Numbered from the stretch's first letter, positions 1 to 9,582 are shown. The stretch: 29,135 nucleotides of DNA from Prochlorococcus sp. AG-670-O11 (GCA_003211335.1 QCTA01000005.1:1-29135), one strand, 5' to 3'. Numbers and translations: made by a program. The notes: generated from the letters alone by a model not told the origin.

Positions 1-2023
1 CAACGGCTAAACCTCCATCACTAACATCATGGGAAGAAGCAATATAATTTTTTGAAATTGCATCTCTTAAAAAAGCTTGACAATATTTTTCATCTTGTAG
101 ATGAATCTTTGGAGGTCTCCCTGTAACTAAACCATGAAAATACTCTAAATAAGAACTTGCTCCTATTGAAGATTCAGAAGCATTTGAACCAATTATCCAA
201 ATTTGATCATTTATATTTTTCCATCCTGAACTTATAGCTTTATCTACATTTTCAATAATTCCTACCATTCCAATCACAGGAGTAGGATTAATAGGAGTTA
301 CTTGATTATCTTTATTTTTTGATTCATTGTATAAAGAAACATTTCCTCCAGTAACTGGAGTTTCTAATTCAATACAAGCTTTAGAAATTCCATCACAAGC
401 TGTTGAAAGTTGCCAATATCCTAATTCAGTATCAGGAGATGAAAAATTTAAATTATTAGTTATAGCTATTGGCTCAGCGCCAATACAGCTCACATTTCTT
501 GCAGATTCTGCAACTGCAGCAATACTTCCTCTATAAGGATCTAATAAAACCCATCTACTATTACAATCTACTGAGGCAGCAACACCGGAAAAAATATTCT
601 TTTTACTTTTCTGATCTTGTTCTCTAAGTCTTATTAATGCTGCATCTGCCTCTCCAGGCTTAAATACAGTATTTGATTGTACTTGAGAATCATATTGTCT
701 ATACACCCAACTTTTAGAGGCAATTGATGGATTCGATAATAGTTGAAGAACAATTTCAGAAAAAGAATATTCTTTTTTATCTTTTAAAGAAAAAATTTTA
801 TTTTTACTGATAACTGGTAATTCATTCTCTAACCATTCCCATTTCTTTAATAAATCATTGGGAGGTTTTTTAATTGCATTGTGTATGTTGATTGGAGTCT
901 CATCAGATAAAGCAGAAGTAGGTATCTCAGCTACTATTTGATCTTTTTGGGAAATAATAACATCTTTTTTAGATATTACTTCACCAATAACACTTGCAAA
1001 TAGTCCCCACTTTTTGAATTGGTTAATAAGATCATTTAGTTTTTCTTCTTTAACAACCAACAACATCCTCTCTTGAGATTCAGATAACAAATATTGGTAA
1101 GGAGACATATCATTTTCTCTAGCTGGTACTAAATCTAGATTAATGGATATTCCTAACCCCCCGTTTGCAGCCATTTCAGCACTACTACATGTTAATCCTG
1201 CAGCTCCCATATCTTGAGCAGCAAGTACATTTCCTGTTTTAAAAGCATCCAAACAAGCTTCAATAAGACTTTTTTCAATAAATGGATCCCCGACTTGAAC
1301 TGCGGGTCGATTATCCAAAGAATTAGCAGTTAATTCAGAACTAGCAAAACTAGCCCCTCCTACACCATCCTTTCCTGTCGTATTTCCTACATATAAAACG
1401 GGAGAACCTACTATTTTTGCTCCTGAACAAACAATTTCATCAGTCTCTAATAAACCTAAAGCCATAACGTTAACTAAAGGATTTCCTGAATAACTATCGT
1501 CAAAATCTATTTCTCCGCCAACAGTAGGTACTCCTACACAATTTCCATAATGAGATATGCCACTAACTACTCCACGAAGTAGAGAAACATTAGATGACTT
1601 ATCAAGGTTACCAAATCTTAAAGAATTCAAAAGTGCTATAGGTCTCGCACCCATGGTAAAAATATCTCTTAAAATGCCCCCTACGCCTGTCGCTGCTCCT
1701 TGAAAAGGTTCAATTGCAGAAGGATGATTATGACTTTCTATTTTAAAAACAAGTTTTTTATCATTCCCAACATCAATAACACCTGCATTCTCACCTGGAC
1801 CAACCAATACATTTTTTCCTGTAGTAGGAAAATTAACTAATAATGGTTTTGAATTTCTATAACAACAATGTTCAGACCACATTACTCCAAACATCCCCAA
1901 TTCTGTTCTATTTGGTTTTCTTCCTAATCTCTTACAAATCTCTACATAATCATCACTAGTTAAGTTTTCAACTTTAAGTGATTCATTAAGATCATAAGTA
2001 TCGTTATTTAAAAAATCTATCAT
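1..2023 (-). CDS. purL: Phosphoribosylformylglycinamidine synthase subunit PurL (3' end beyond window)
   Basis: Catalyses the fourth step of purine synthesis: ATP-dependent conversion of FGAR to FGAM, with ammonia delivered by PurQ and PurS. About 674 codons are visible, read from the minus strand without a stop; the start ATG is present and the C-terminal part lies past the left edge. The small-type PurL that needs PurQ and PurS is usually about 780 residues, so roughly 100 are missing. Visible hallmarks are the N-terminal block [20 protein letters not shown] (about 41-60), the ATP-binding ESHNHPS at 96-102 followed by a Gly-rich segment, and later [18 protein letters not shown] and [11 protein letters not shown]. 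The start lies 3 nt after the stop of the preceding PRC-barrel-like gene, so dnaN, that gene and purL probably form one transcript. Family assignment is secure; only the truncation limits the description. Confidence 0.96.
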   Translation of the reverse strand, partial: MIDFLNNDTYDLNESLKVENLTSDDYVEICKRLGRKPNRTELGMFGVMWSEHCCYRNSKPLLVNFPTTGKNVLVGPGENAGVIDVGNDKKLVFKIESHNHPSAIEPFQGAATGVGGILRDIFTMGARPIALLNSLRFGNLDKSSNVSLLRGVVSGISHYGNCVGVPTVGGEIDFDDSYSGNPLVNVMALGLLETDEIVCSGAKIVGSPVLYVGNTTGKDGVGGASFASSELTANSLDNRPAVQVGDPFIEKSLIEACLDAFKTGNVLAAQDMGAAGLTCSSAEMAANGGLGISINLDLVPARENDMSPYQYLLSESQERMLLVVKEEKLNDLINQFKKWGLFASVIGEVISKKDVIISQKDQIVAEIPTSALSDETPINIHNAIKKPPNDLLKKWEWLENELPVISKNKIFSLKDKKEYSFSEIVLQLLSNPSIASKSWVYRQYDSQVQSNTVFKPGEADAALIRLREQDQKSKKNIFSGVAASVDCNSRWVLLDPYRGSIAAVAESARNVSCIGAEPIAITNNLNFSSPDTELGYWQLSTACDGISKACIELETPVTGGNVSLYNESKNKDNQVTPINPTPVIGMVGIIENVDKAISSGWKNINDQIWIIGSNASESSIGASSYLEYFHGLVTGRPPKIHLQDEKYCQAFLRDAISKNYIASSHDVSDGGLAV

Positions 2024-2026
2024 TAA

Positions 2027-2734
2027 TTAAATCCAAGGGTCATCTTCTCTGTTGCTTCTGAAAGATCTTACTTCTTGATCTTTATTATAAAAACTATTTT
2101 GATTAAATTCTGATTTTTGGTTTATATCTTCATCTTCTTCAAGCCAATCTTCTAATCTATTTGTTGCTGAATTTTTCATATCATCAAAACGATCAATTAT
2201 TTTTTTTCCTTTTTTCAAAAACTGGTATTTGAAACTAGATTTTATTAAAGGCAAATCATCTAAAGAAACGCAAGAACAAAAAACTAAACCAGGTTGTTGA
2301 TCTACAATATTTTCTAAATTTAATTTCCATCTGCTAGAACCTGGAATTCTTGGATTAGAGCGAGATATTAAATAAAATTTGATGTTTCCTGTTTTCATTT
2401 CGAATAAAAAATCTGCTATTACTCCTATTTTGGAACCTTCTGAATTAACTAAATTAGCTTCTATGAGGTTAGGAAATCTGTTCAAAGTAGCAAGATCAGA
2501 AATTGCAGGATCTCCTTTTACAAAAATATCATTGTCTATTATTTGACTTATTTGATTTAATTTCCAAATATTGCGTTTTAGATCAAAATTAGAAGGTCGA
2601 GAATACCAACCTAGAATCCGGTGAACAGGTGGATGCATCCAAACATTTTCACCATTACCATAATTAAGAGTCGCATTACCTTTTACATTATGGTTTAATA
2701 AATCGCTTAATAAAAATTCTTTTGGTAATTTCAA
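2027..2734 (-). CDS. Conserved cyanobacterial protein, PRC-barrel-like, dnaN operon
   Basis: A 235-residue protein found between dnaN and purL in Prochlorococcus and marine Synechococcus (recalled synteny). The middle (about 85-150) reads like a PRC-barrel: a hydrophobic strand, then GSKIGVIADFLFEMKTGNIK, the usual turn of that fold, followed by a strand ending in SRSNPR. The N-terminal part has the motif WMHPPVHRILGWYSRPS. The last 60 residues are charged and probably disordered (EEDEDINQ, then SFRSNREDDPWI). There is no signal peptide or membrane segment, so it is probably cytoplasmic. The start is TTG, 1 nt after the dnaN stop (TAA G TTG), which suggests translational coupling; the next Met is about 32 residues in, inside a conserved block, so TTG is preferred. 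Function is unknown. PRC-barrels occur in RimM and photosynthetic reaction centre H subunits, but nothing here selects either role. Confidence 0.85.
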   Translation of the reverse strand: MKLPKEFLLSDLLNHNVKGNATLNYGNGENVWMHPPVHRILGWYSRPSNFDLKRNIWKLNQISQIIDNDIFVKGDPAISDLATLNRFPNLIEANLVNSEGSKIGVIADFLFEMKTGNIKFYLISRSNPRIPGSSRWKLNLENIVDQQPGLVFCSCVSLDDLPLIKSSFKYQFLKKGKKIIDRFDDMKNSATNRLEDWLEEDEDINQKSEFNQNSFYNKDQEVRSFRSNREDDPWI

Positions 2735-2735
2735 C

Positions 2736-3893
2736 TTAAGAACGAACTTGAACAGGCATAACTAAATAAGTAAAAGAATTAAAATTATCTTCTGGTACTA
2801 AAACAGCAGGAGTAGTAGAAAGATTACATTTAAAAATAACATTTTCGCTTGAAATAACTTTTAAACCTTCTAGTAAATACCTAACATTAAAAGCTATATT
2901 AAATTCATCAAAATCAAAAGTTACAGGAACCAATTCACTAGCATTTCCTATGTCTTGAGCATCAGCACTTACTAAAGCTAAATCATTTTCTTCTAATTTA
3001 ATTTTAACAACACTACTTTGTTGATCTGCTAAAACAGCTATTCTTTCAAGTGATTCAATTAATTTTTTTGTATTAAATGTGAAAAGTTTCGAAAAAGTAT
3101 CAGGTATTAATTGCGAATAGTTTGGATAAGAACCTTCAAGAGTTCTAGTTGTTATTACTTGATTAGAAGAAATAAATACAACTTGTCCTTTATCATAAAA
3201 AAGTTTAATTGAATCTTCAGGATTTTGTACACTTACAAGTTTTTCAATTTCTCTTAATGATCTTGTTGGAATAGTTACTGATAAGTTTTCTTCATTAGAG
3301 GAAGTATCTTCTTTTTGATCAAAACTTTCTTTATTATTTACTGAAACAACAGCTAGTCTATGACCATCGGTAGCAGCGGACTCCAAATATTTTAAATTAA
3401 ATGTAAAATTTACTCCCGTAAGTAATTGCTTTGAATCATCATTACTACTGGCAAATATTGTCAATTTTAAAGCTTTTAAAAAAGAATTTGGATCAATATT
3501 TAAAGATGTCCCACTTTCGACAAAAGGTAAATTAGGATAATCGTCTGATGGAATACCTTTGATGTTAAAAGAGCCCCTATCACTTTTAATTAAAATATTA
3601 TCAGAATTCTCATCAACATCGAGTGAAACAGGAGTTTCACTTGGTAGCTTATTGACTATTTCAGATAAAAGTTTTGATGGAACAGTGATTGCCCCACTTT
3701 TTTTTACAGAAGCATTAAATGAAGTTTGTATTCCTAAATTCAAATCAAATCCGGTTAAACTAATTTTATTAGTAACTTGATCAGCTGTAAGAAGTAAATT
3801 TGCAAGAATTGGATGAGTAGGTCTTGAAGAGACTGCCTTACCAACTAATTGTATAGCGTAATTAAATTCATTTTGATTGCAAACAATCTCCAT
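2736..3893 (-). CDS. dnaN: DNA polymerase III beta subunit (sliding clamp)
   Basis: Forms the ring-shaped dimer that tethers DNA polymerase III to template and recruits ligase, MutS and other partners. The 385 residues are close to the usual 365-390 and span the three repeated clamp domains. Diagnostic parts are the N-terminal RPTHPILANLLL (24-35), the TDGHRLA segment in the middle, and the C-terminal end YLVMPVQVRS, the typical clamp tail forming part of the peptide-binding pocket. It begins at ATG on the minus strand, directly beside the putative origin, and is followed after 1 nt by the PRC-barrel-like gene. dnaA is not adjacent, as is normal for cyanobacteria, where dnaN rather than dnaA marks the origin area. 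Confidence 0.97.
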   Translation of the reverse strand: MEIVCNQNEFNYAIQLVGKAVSSRPTHPILANLLLTADQVTNKISLTGFDLNLGIQTSFNASVKKSGAITVPSKLLSEIVNKLPSETPVSLDVDENSDNILIKSDRGSFNIKGIPSDDYPNLPFVESGTSLNIDPNSFLKALKLTIFASSNDDSKQLLTGVNFTFNLKYLESAATDGHRLAVVSVNNKESFDQKEDTSSNEENLSVTIPTRSLREIEKLVSVQNPEDSIKLFYDKGQVVFISSNQVITTRTLEGSYPNYSQLIPDTFSKLFTFNTKKLIESLERIAVLADQQSSVVKIKLEENDLALVSADAQDIGNASELVPVTFDFDEFNIAFNVRYLLEGLKVISSENVIFKCNLSTTPAVLVPEDNFNSFTYLVMPVQVRS

Positions 3894-4026
3894 CTGGCTA
3901 AATAACTTTATTTACATATTAGGGTCATTTTCTTAATTATTGCAATTAAATATTTTTCTTTTAAATTTTCAATCTTTCTCTAATAAATACTTTCTAATAG
4001 TTTATTTATATAGTAGTTGTAGTTCT

Positions 4027-4044
4027 TGTGGAAACTGTGGAAAA
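4027..4044 (-). promoter_or_regulatory. Tandem pair of DnaA-box-like 9-mers
   Basis: Two 9-mers lie end to end: TGTGGAAAC (reverse complement GTTTCCACA, one mismatch) and TGTGGAAAA (reverse complement TTTTCCACA, an exact match to the variant common in cyanobacteria). Directly abutting boxes of the same orientation would suit cooperative DnaA binding. Their closeness to dnaN also makes autoregulation of dnaN possible. Confidence 0.6.
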
Positions 4045-4088
4045 AACAGAAATTTATTACTATAACAGATAATAAAAACTAATTCTAA

Positions 4089-4097
4089 AGTGGAAAA
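4089..4097 (-). promoter_or_regulatory. DnaA-box-like 9-mer
   Basis: AGTGGAAAA is the reverse complement of TTTTCCACT and differs at one position from TTTTCCACA. It has the same orientation as the tandem pair about 45 bases to the left. It is weaker evidence alone, but its place in the cluster supports it. Confidence 0.4.
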
Positions 4098-4208
4098 ATT
4101 TTCTTGAATGTGAAAACACACAGAGTAAGATAATTTATTTGCTTAATTTTTAACATTCTTAATTATAAGTTTAATAATTTATTAACAGTATTTGTTTACT
4201 TTTAATTA

Positions 4209-4217
4209 ATATCCACA
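4209..4217 (+). promoter_or_regulatory. DnaA-box-like 9-mer
   Basis: ATATCCACA differs at one position from the consensus TTATCCACA. It lies in opposite orientation to the other three boxes and at the far side of the A/T-only stretch, only 22 bases beyond the 3' end of thrC. Confidence 0.45.
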
Positions 4218-4239
4218 GTCACTTTAATTTTTGGCATAG

Positions 4240-5343
4240 TTAGTAGCCCAAAATTTTTGTTATGTTTTTTAATGATGGATCAATATTTTTTCGGAATATA
4301 GCATCATTATTTTTAATAGCACAATCTGGATCTTTTAATCCATTACCTGTCAAGACACAAACTATCGTCGATCCTTTTTTAATTCTGTTTTTATTTTTAA
4401 TAAGACCTGCAACTGAAGCAGCACTTGCTGGTTCACAAAAAACACCTTCTTTAGCCAGTATCTTATAAGCATTGATAATTTCAACGTCACTAACAGATTG
4501 GAAATCTCCTTTGCTTTCTTTTTTAACCTTTTTTGCTTTTTCTCTATTTACAGGATTTCCAATCCTAATTGCCGTAGCGATTGTTTCAGGATTTTGAACT
4601 ATAATGTTCTTTACTAATGGTGCAGATCCATCAGATTGAAATCCCATCATGATTGGTAATTTTAAATTTTTCTTTACTTTTGAATATTCTTTAAACCCTA
4701 ACCAATAAGCGGTTATGTTACCAGCATTTCCCATAGGTATACAAAGCCAGTCTGGTGCAACATTCAAGTCATCTACTATTTCAAAGGCGGCAGTTTTTTG
4801 TCCTTGTATGCGGTAAGGATTAACAGAATTTACGAGATTTATTGGATATTTAGAAGATAATTCTCTAACAATTTCTAAAGCTTTGTCAAAATTTCCTTTA
4901 ATAGAAATAATCTCAGCTCCATACATTAAAGCTTGAGCAAGCTTTCCTTGAGCAACATATCCATCAGGAATTAGCACATATGATTTTAATCCACCTCTTG
5001 AGGCATAAGCAGCAGCAGCTGCAGAAGTATTTCCTGTGCTAGCGCATATTACTGCTTCACACCCTTCCTCTTTTGCTTTACTTATTGCCATTGTCATTCC
5101 TCTGTCTTTGAAAGAACCAGTAGGATTAAGACCATCATATTTTAAATAAATTTTCGTATCGTTTCCAATTAAATTACTAATCGATTTACTGAAAATAAGA
5201 GGAGTATTACCCTCATTTAGAGAAATAATTGGAGTTTTGGATGATACAGGCAAATATTGTTTATACGCATCAATTAATCCTGGCCATCTTTTTTTCTTGT
5301 AATTAATATGAAATTTACTCTTAAGTTTATTGAATATATACAT
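4240..5343 (-). CDS. thrC: Threonine synthase
   Basis: PLP enzyme converting O-phospho-L-homoserine to threonine, the last step of threonine synthesis, in the cytoplasm. The PLP lysine is K79 in [10 protein letters not shown]. The phosphate-cradle motif MGNAGN (204-209) and the substrate loop [17 protein letters not shown] (102-118) are intact. At 367 residues it is the short, cyanobacterial/Gram-positive type without the long N-terminal extension of plant enzymes. It is the last gene of a minus-strand run after the ABC1 kinase and the DUF1400 gene (6-nt gap). Its 3' end abuts the putative origin. Threonine dehydratase and cysteine synthase share the fold, but the SFKDRG block and the phosphate loop favour ThrC. 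Confidence 0.95.
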   Translation of the reverse strand: MYIFNKLKSKFHINYKKKRWPGLIDAYKQYLPVSSKTPIISLNEGNTPLIFSKSISNLIGNDTKIYLKYDGLNPTGSFKDRGMTMAISKAKEEGCEAVICASTGNTSAAAAAYASRGGLKSYVLIPDGYVAQGKLAQALMYGAEIISIKGNFDKALEIVRELSSKYPINLVNSVNPYRIQGQKTAAFEIVDDLNVAPDWLCIPMGNAGNITAYWLGFKEYSKVKKNLKLPIMMGFQSDGSAPLVKNIIVQNPETIATAIRIGNPVNREKAKKVKKESKGDFQSVSDVEIINAYKILAKEGVFCEPASAASVAGLIKNKNRIKKGSTIVCVLTGNGLKDPDCAIKNNDAIFRKNIDPSLKNITKILGY

Positions 5344-5349
5344 AATTAT

Positions 5350-5922
5350 TTAATTGTTTTTAATTTTTTCTAAAGGTTTATTAGTGAAAAATTCTAATAA
5401 TTCCGTTATTGATTGTACTTTATTCATCACTTTACTTAAAGCGTTTACATTTAAAATAACAGTTTTAGTTGGATAACTTTCAAAAAAACTTACAAGATTT
5501 ATTTCTCCATTGCCAACGTAAAGTCCCTTAATAATACTTGATCTCAAAGCAAGCATACCTGTTCTTTCATCATTAGTTCTTGGAGTGTGAAGTATCGTAG
5601 ATAGTCTCTTTAAAAAGACATTTCCTATTTCGGAGTATACTAATTTACTTGCAATAGTTATGGGCAATTCAAAATTTTTATTAAGTATTGATTGAATTTC
5701 TTCATCCGAAGATTTGGTTGCATTTAAAATTTTTCTCAATTCTTTGGATGAATTGCCATACTCAGCGAAATTTTTTAAAGAATCTACAGTTATCGTTCTT
5801 GAAAATATACTGTATATAATTTTGATATTTTCTGCAGATTCAACTTTAGGAATATTAAAAAAAAATTGATTAGCAATTAATATTAAAAAAATTTTTGGAA
5901 TCAACTTTTTTAAAATTTTCAT
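5350..5922 (-). CDS. DUF1400-type secreted cyanobacterial protein
   Basis: A 190-residue protein with a signal peptide: basic start MKILKKLIPK, hydrophobic core IFLILIANQFFFNI, and a likely cleavage near VESAENIK. The mature part matches the cyanobacterial DUF1400 pattern: a strand ending in SRTITVDSLKNFAEYGNSS, a helical segment with LRKILNATKSSDEEIQSILN, then ERTGMLALRSSIIKG, and a final segment with FFESYPTKTVILNV. In other cyanobacteria this domain is often the N-terminus of an alpha/beta-hydrolase. Here only the DUF1400 part exists and no nucleophile elbow is visible, so hydrolase activity is not supported. It probably acts in periplasm or thylakoid lumen. It starts directly after the ABC1 kinase stop (zero gap) and ends 6 nt before thrC, so all three are likely co-transcribed. 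Function unknown. Confidence 0.82.
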   Translation of the reverse strand: MKILKKLIPKIFLILIANQFFFNIPKVESAENIKIIYSIFSRTITVDSLKNFAEYGNSSKELRKILNATKSSDEEIQSILNKNFELPITIASKLVYSEIGNVFLKRLSTILHTPRTNDERTGMLALRSSIIKGLYVGNGEINLVSFFESYPTKTVILNVNALSKVMNKVQSITELLEFFTNKPLEKIKNN

Positions 5923-7779
5923 TTATATAGTTGCACCAGCAGCAATTTTTACAAGCCTTACCATGCTTTTTTCTGTAACTTTTTTAGCGATCTCAAAACT
6001 CATTTCTTTTGTATAAGGTTCGTTTAAAAGTCTTGGAACTCTTGTTAGAAAAATATCAATAGAGTATCCTGGTATTTTTTGTATAATCTCTAAAAAATTT
6101 CGGAACGGTTCAATAGATAAAATTAAATTATTAATATCATTATTTTTTTTAGAAATATTTAATTTGATAGATTTTGGCAGGTAATTATTAAAGCTTTTTA
6201 ACAAATTTAAACCTATAGAGTCTATCTGATTACTTAAACTATTAATAATTTCAATTCTTAGAAATCCACCTTTTGGAGAAAAGAGAAGATTAATAACTTC
6301 ATCAAGAAGTTTTTCTAAATCAAGATTCGTTTGTTTTGCAGCATTGGAGAGTAAATCTTCTAACCTGTCCCATTTGAACTGTTTATTATCAAAGAGCATT
6401 TCTTTTAAACTTTCTCTTAATTGTGGATCAGGGTCTTCCATCAACCTTCTGGCAAAATATGGATAAGCTGCACCAAGTATTTTAAAGTTAGGATCTACGC
6501 TTAAAGCAATTCCTTCTAAGGTTAGTAAAGATCTAATTATAAGAGCATAATAAGGAGGTAGTTTAAAGGGAAATTTATACATAACACCAGACATATCGTC
6601 AGTTACACTCTTGAAATCCATTTTTGATACTCCAAGTTCTACTGCATTTATAAATACATCCTGAAAAGCCGGAACGATAGGTTCAAGATTAACTTCTTTT
6701 GAGAGAAAACCTAATTTAACAAAATCTTGAGACAATTTATCAAAATTTTTATTCACAAGATGAACTACGGCCTGAATTAAGCCGGATCTAGAATTTTTAG
6801 TAACTTCACTCATCATCCCAAAATCTAAATAACATAATCTTCCATCTTCCAAAGCTAATAAATTCCCTGGGTGTGGGTCAGCATGAAAAAAACCATGCTC
6901 TAGTAATTGCTCTAAACTACACTGCACACCTATCTCAATCATTTTGTCAGGATCAATCCCTAATTTTTTTACGCCTTCAAGATTTGTAAGCTTTGTACCT
7001 TCAATCCATTCCATAGTTAACACTCTTCGCGAGGTAGTATCTTTGTAAATTTTTGGTACAGCAATTTTTGAGTTATGGGTATGAAAATTTCTAAATTTTT
7101 CAGCATTTGCAGCTTCGTTTAGATAATCCATCTCCTCAAAAACTCTCTTTCCTAACTCATCAATTAAAGCAACAAGATCGCTTCTTATGATTCCAATATT
7201 ATTTTTTAACCAATTAGCAATATTTCTAACAATGTATAAATCAAGTGTGATTTGCTCTCTTAAACCTGGCCTTTGTACTTTTACAGCTACGACTTCTTTA
7301 TTCTTGAGTACAGCTTTATGAACTTGTCCTAAAGAAGCTGCAGAAATAGGTTCTTTATCGATTGTTAAAAAAATCTCGTTAATTTTTTTGTTTAAATCTT
7401 CTTCTATTAATTCCATTGCTTTATTACCATCAAATCCGGGTAATTGATCTTGAAGTTCAGATAACTCTTCAAGAAGAACGGTAGGAATAATGTCTGGTCT
7501 GGTTGATAAAGCTTGTCCAGCTTTAACAAATGCAGGACCTAATTCGACTAATAAATTTGTTAGTTGTTTTGCTCTAATTCTTGCTTTTGATTCTTCTTTT
7601 AATTGTCCTGTTATTTTATCCCACATAACTGTAATAATATAAACGAATATTGGTATTAAGGTTTGCCAGAGTCTTTTAAATAATCGTTTGGGATTTTTTT
7701 GATAAATTTTCGATATTATTTTTGGATCATATTCTAATAATCCTGATACCTCTATAAAATCTGTATAGTCTTCATTCAT
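5923..7779 (-). CDS. ABC1/UbiB-family atypical kinase
   Basis: Member of the ABC1 (AarF/UbiB/ADCK) atypical kinase family, 618 residues. Family motifs are present in order: KAGQ (86-89) in the N-terminal helix that covers the active site, the Ala-rich nucleotide loop AASLGQVH (147-154), the Lys of VAVKVQRPG (K167), the catalytic HADPHPGN (299-306), and the metal-binding LDFG (318-321). A hydrophobic stretch near 41-52 may attach it to a membrane. In bacteria the family supports ubiquinone synthesis; in chloroplasts and cyanobacteria, homologues act on prenyl-lipid metabolism (plastoquinone, tocopherol), perhaps by extracting lipids from membranes. The exact substrate cannot be told from sequence. 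It is first gene of a likely operon with the DUF1400 gene and thrC, and is divergent from recN. Confidence 0.92.
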   Translation of the reverse strand: MNEDYTDFIEVSGLLEYDPKIISKIYQKNPKRLFKRLWQTLIPIFVYIITVMWDKITGQLKEESKARIRAKQLTNLLVELGPAFVKAGQALSTRPDIIPTVLLEELSELQDQLPGFDGNKAMELIEEDLNKKINEIFLTIDKEPISAASLGQVHKAVLKNKEVVAVKVQRPGLREQITLDLYIVRNIANWLKNNIGIIRSDLVALIDELGKRVFEEMDYLNEAANAEKFRNFHTHNSKIAVPKIYKDTTSRRVLTMEWIEGTKLTNLEGVKKLGIDPDKMIEIGVQCSLEQLLEHGFFHADPHPGNLLALEDGRLCYLDFGMMSEVTKNSRSGLIQAVVHLVNKNFDKLSQDFVKLGFLSKEVNLEPIVPAFQDVFINAVELGVSKMDFKSVTDDMSGVMYKFPFKLPPYYALIIRSLLTLEGIALSVDPNFKILGAAYPYFARRLMEDPDPQLRESLKEMLFDNKQFKWDRLEDLLSNAAKQTNLDLEKLLDEVINLLFSPKGGFLRIEIINSLSNQIDSIGLNLLKSFNNYLPKSIKLNISKKNNDINNLILSIEPFRNFLEIIQKIPGYSIDIFLTRVPRLLNEPYTKEMSFEIAKKVTEKSMVRLVKIAAGATI

Positions 7780-7848
7780 AACTTTATTTATTTAAACCCT
7801 TTTATTTTCTTCAAAAAGAAGCTAATTTTTTTGTATAAAAGGATTTTC

Positions 7849-9528
7849 ATGTTAATACAATTAAATTTAAAAAATATTGCCTTAATAGAGATTATAGAAA
7901 TTAATTTCGAAAAAGGTTTAAATATTTTTACTGGAGATTCAGGCTCAGGAAAATCACTGATCCTTGATTCTCTTAATGTTTTATTTGGTGGGTCTAATAT
8001 ACCTTTAAAGCATTTAATACGTCCAGAAAAAAAGGAATGTCTAATTGAGGCGAAATTTTCAACTTCTCCAATATTAGCTAAATGGCTCTTGAGAAACGGT
8101 TTTCATAAAATTTCAGGTGAAATCCTAGTAAAAAGAAAATCTTATAAAAAAAATAATAAAATACTTTCAAAATATACTATAAATAATTTATCTATCAACA
8201 AAAAGCTCTTAGGAGAACTAGGGTTGTTATTAGTAGATTTTGTTGGTCAATCTGATAGTATTTTGTACAACGATCCAGATTATAGAAGATTAGTAATTGA
8301 TGATTTAGGGTCTGAAGATTTAAAGAAGATAAATTTTCAAATTAAAAATACATGGGAAGAACTTCAGATACTTAAAAAAAGAAGAGAAGAAAAGATGCAA
8401 TCATTTAGAAAGAAAGAAGAGAATAATTTTGCTATTAAAAAAATGTATAAAATGTTACAGGAAGCTGATTTAAATTCAAGTAGTGAAATACTTGAATTAC
8501 AAGCAAGGGAGTCTAGACTTTCAAATAATTTTGATATTAATAACTCTATACAGTTTTCACTTGATAATCTTAATAGCTATAAAAATGAAGTTCCATCTGT
8601 AAGCCATTTAATTGCTCAATCAATTAAACAATTAAGTAAAGTTATTCAATTTGACCCAAAGATTAAGAATTTAAACGAAACTTTACTTAACATTCAAAAC
8701 GATGTAGAAAATTTAATATTTGCTTTAACAGAATATTCTGAACAACTTGGAAACGAGGATAATAGTTTGGAGGAAATTCAAAATAGATTATTTTATTTGC
8801 AAAATTTAGAGAGAACCTTTTCTTTAGAACTTCCAAAATTGATTTTGAAGAGAGATGAATTAAAAACATTTATAGATAATAATTTATTTGAAGAAGAGAT
8901 TAAGAAGTTGGATATTCAAATTAATAACTCACTAACAAATTTAAATATGCTTTTTGATATTCAATCTTCCCAAAGAAGGGAAATTGCATATCAGCTTCAA
9001 GAGTCTGTAATTTCTATTTTGAAAAATTTAGGTTTAGAAAATGCAAATTTTTCAATTGAATTTACAAAAGTCACACCTTCTTCAGAAGGTAATGAAAATA
9101 TAGACTTCTTGTTCTCTGCTAATCCTGATCAAAAGTTAGCTCCATTATGCAAAGTTATATCTGGAGGAGAAATGTCAAGATTTTTATTAGCAATAAAATA
9201 CAGCATTTCTAAAAAACCTAACACTTTTTTCTTAGATGAAATCGATAGTGGTTTAAGTGGTAAATCATTACATTCTTTAGTTGAATTAATAAAATTAACT
9301 TCAATGACAAGGCAGGTTATATGTATTACTCATCAGCCTTTTTTAGCAGCTAATGGAAATATTCATTTCAAGGTTAAGAAAAAAGTTATTAATGGGATAA
9401 CTTTTACTTCTATTTGCAAATTAACTACAAAAAAGGAAAAGCAAAATGAGTTAATTGAACTTATAGGCGGTGGTTTTAGTGAAGCAAATAATTATGCATC
9501 GACACTTATAGATAGAGCAGCCGCATAA
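7849..9528 (+). CDS. recN: DNA repair protein RecN
   Basis: SMC-like ATPase that acts early in double-strand-break repair by recombination. With the ATG start chosen here it has 559 residues, the usual RecN length. A TTG 18 nt upstream would add six residues, but the ATG is preceded by AAAAGGA and gives the typical RecN N-terminus (MLIQLNLKNIALIE). Walker A is GDSGSGKS (29-36), slightly different from the common GETGAGKS. A long, charged coiled-coil region fills about 140-380. The ABC signature SGGEMSR is at 438-444 and Walker B ends with D463-E464 (FFLDEIDSGLSG). It is followed after 54 bases by uvrA on the same strand, so a repair operon is plausible. Confidence 0.95.
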   Translation: MLIQLNLKNIALIEIIEINFEKGLNIFTGDSGSGKSLILDSLNVLFGGSNIPLKHLIRPEKKECLIEAKFSTSPILAKWLLRNGFHKISGEILVKRKSYKKNNKILSKYTINNLSINKKLLGELGLLLVDFVGQSDSILYNDPDYRRLVIDDLGSEDLKKINFQIKNTWEELQILKKRREEKMQSFRKKEENNFAIKKMYKMLQEADLNSSSEILELQARESRLSNNFDINNSIQFSLDNLNSYKNEVPSVSHLIAQSIKQLSKVIQFDPKIKNLNETLLNIQNDVENLIFALTEYSEQLGNEDNSLEEIQNRLFYLQNLERTFSLELPKLILKRDELKTFIDNNLFEEEIKKLDIQINNSLTNLNMLFDIQSSQRREIAYQLQESVISILKNLGLENANFSIEFTKVTPSSEGNENIDFLFSANPDQKLAPLCKVISGGEMSRFLLAIKYSISKKPNTFFLDEIDSGLSGKSLHSLVELIKLTSMTRQVICITHQPFLAANGNIHFKVKKKVINGITFTSICKLTTKKEKQNELIELIGGGFSEANNYASTLIDRAAA

Positions 9529-9582
9529 ATTGAAAAATTTGCACTATAATAAGTTTTCTTTAAATCATTTTAAGATTTAAGC

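Larger units (their letters stand above)
3894..4239. other. Gene-free, DnaA-box-bearing region, candidate replication origin (oriC)
   Basis: This is the only stretch of more than 300 bases without a gene. It is extremely A+T rich and contains four 9-mers matching the DnaA box TTATCCACA/TTTTCCACA with at most one mismatch: a tandem pair at 4027-4044, one at 4089-4097 and one of opposite orientation at 4209-4217. Between the last two lies about 100 bases of almost pure A/T (4120-4208) that could serve as an unwinding element. It also holds the 5' leader of dnaN. In several cyanobacteria the origin maps next to dnaN. The boxes are seen; the origin function is inferred. No small ORF or tRNA is visible here. 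Confidence 0.6.

Noticed and set aside
327..536. Open frame of 69 codons on plus strand
   Set aside because: Lies inside purL on the other strand, where the PurL sequence is clear.
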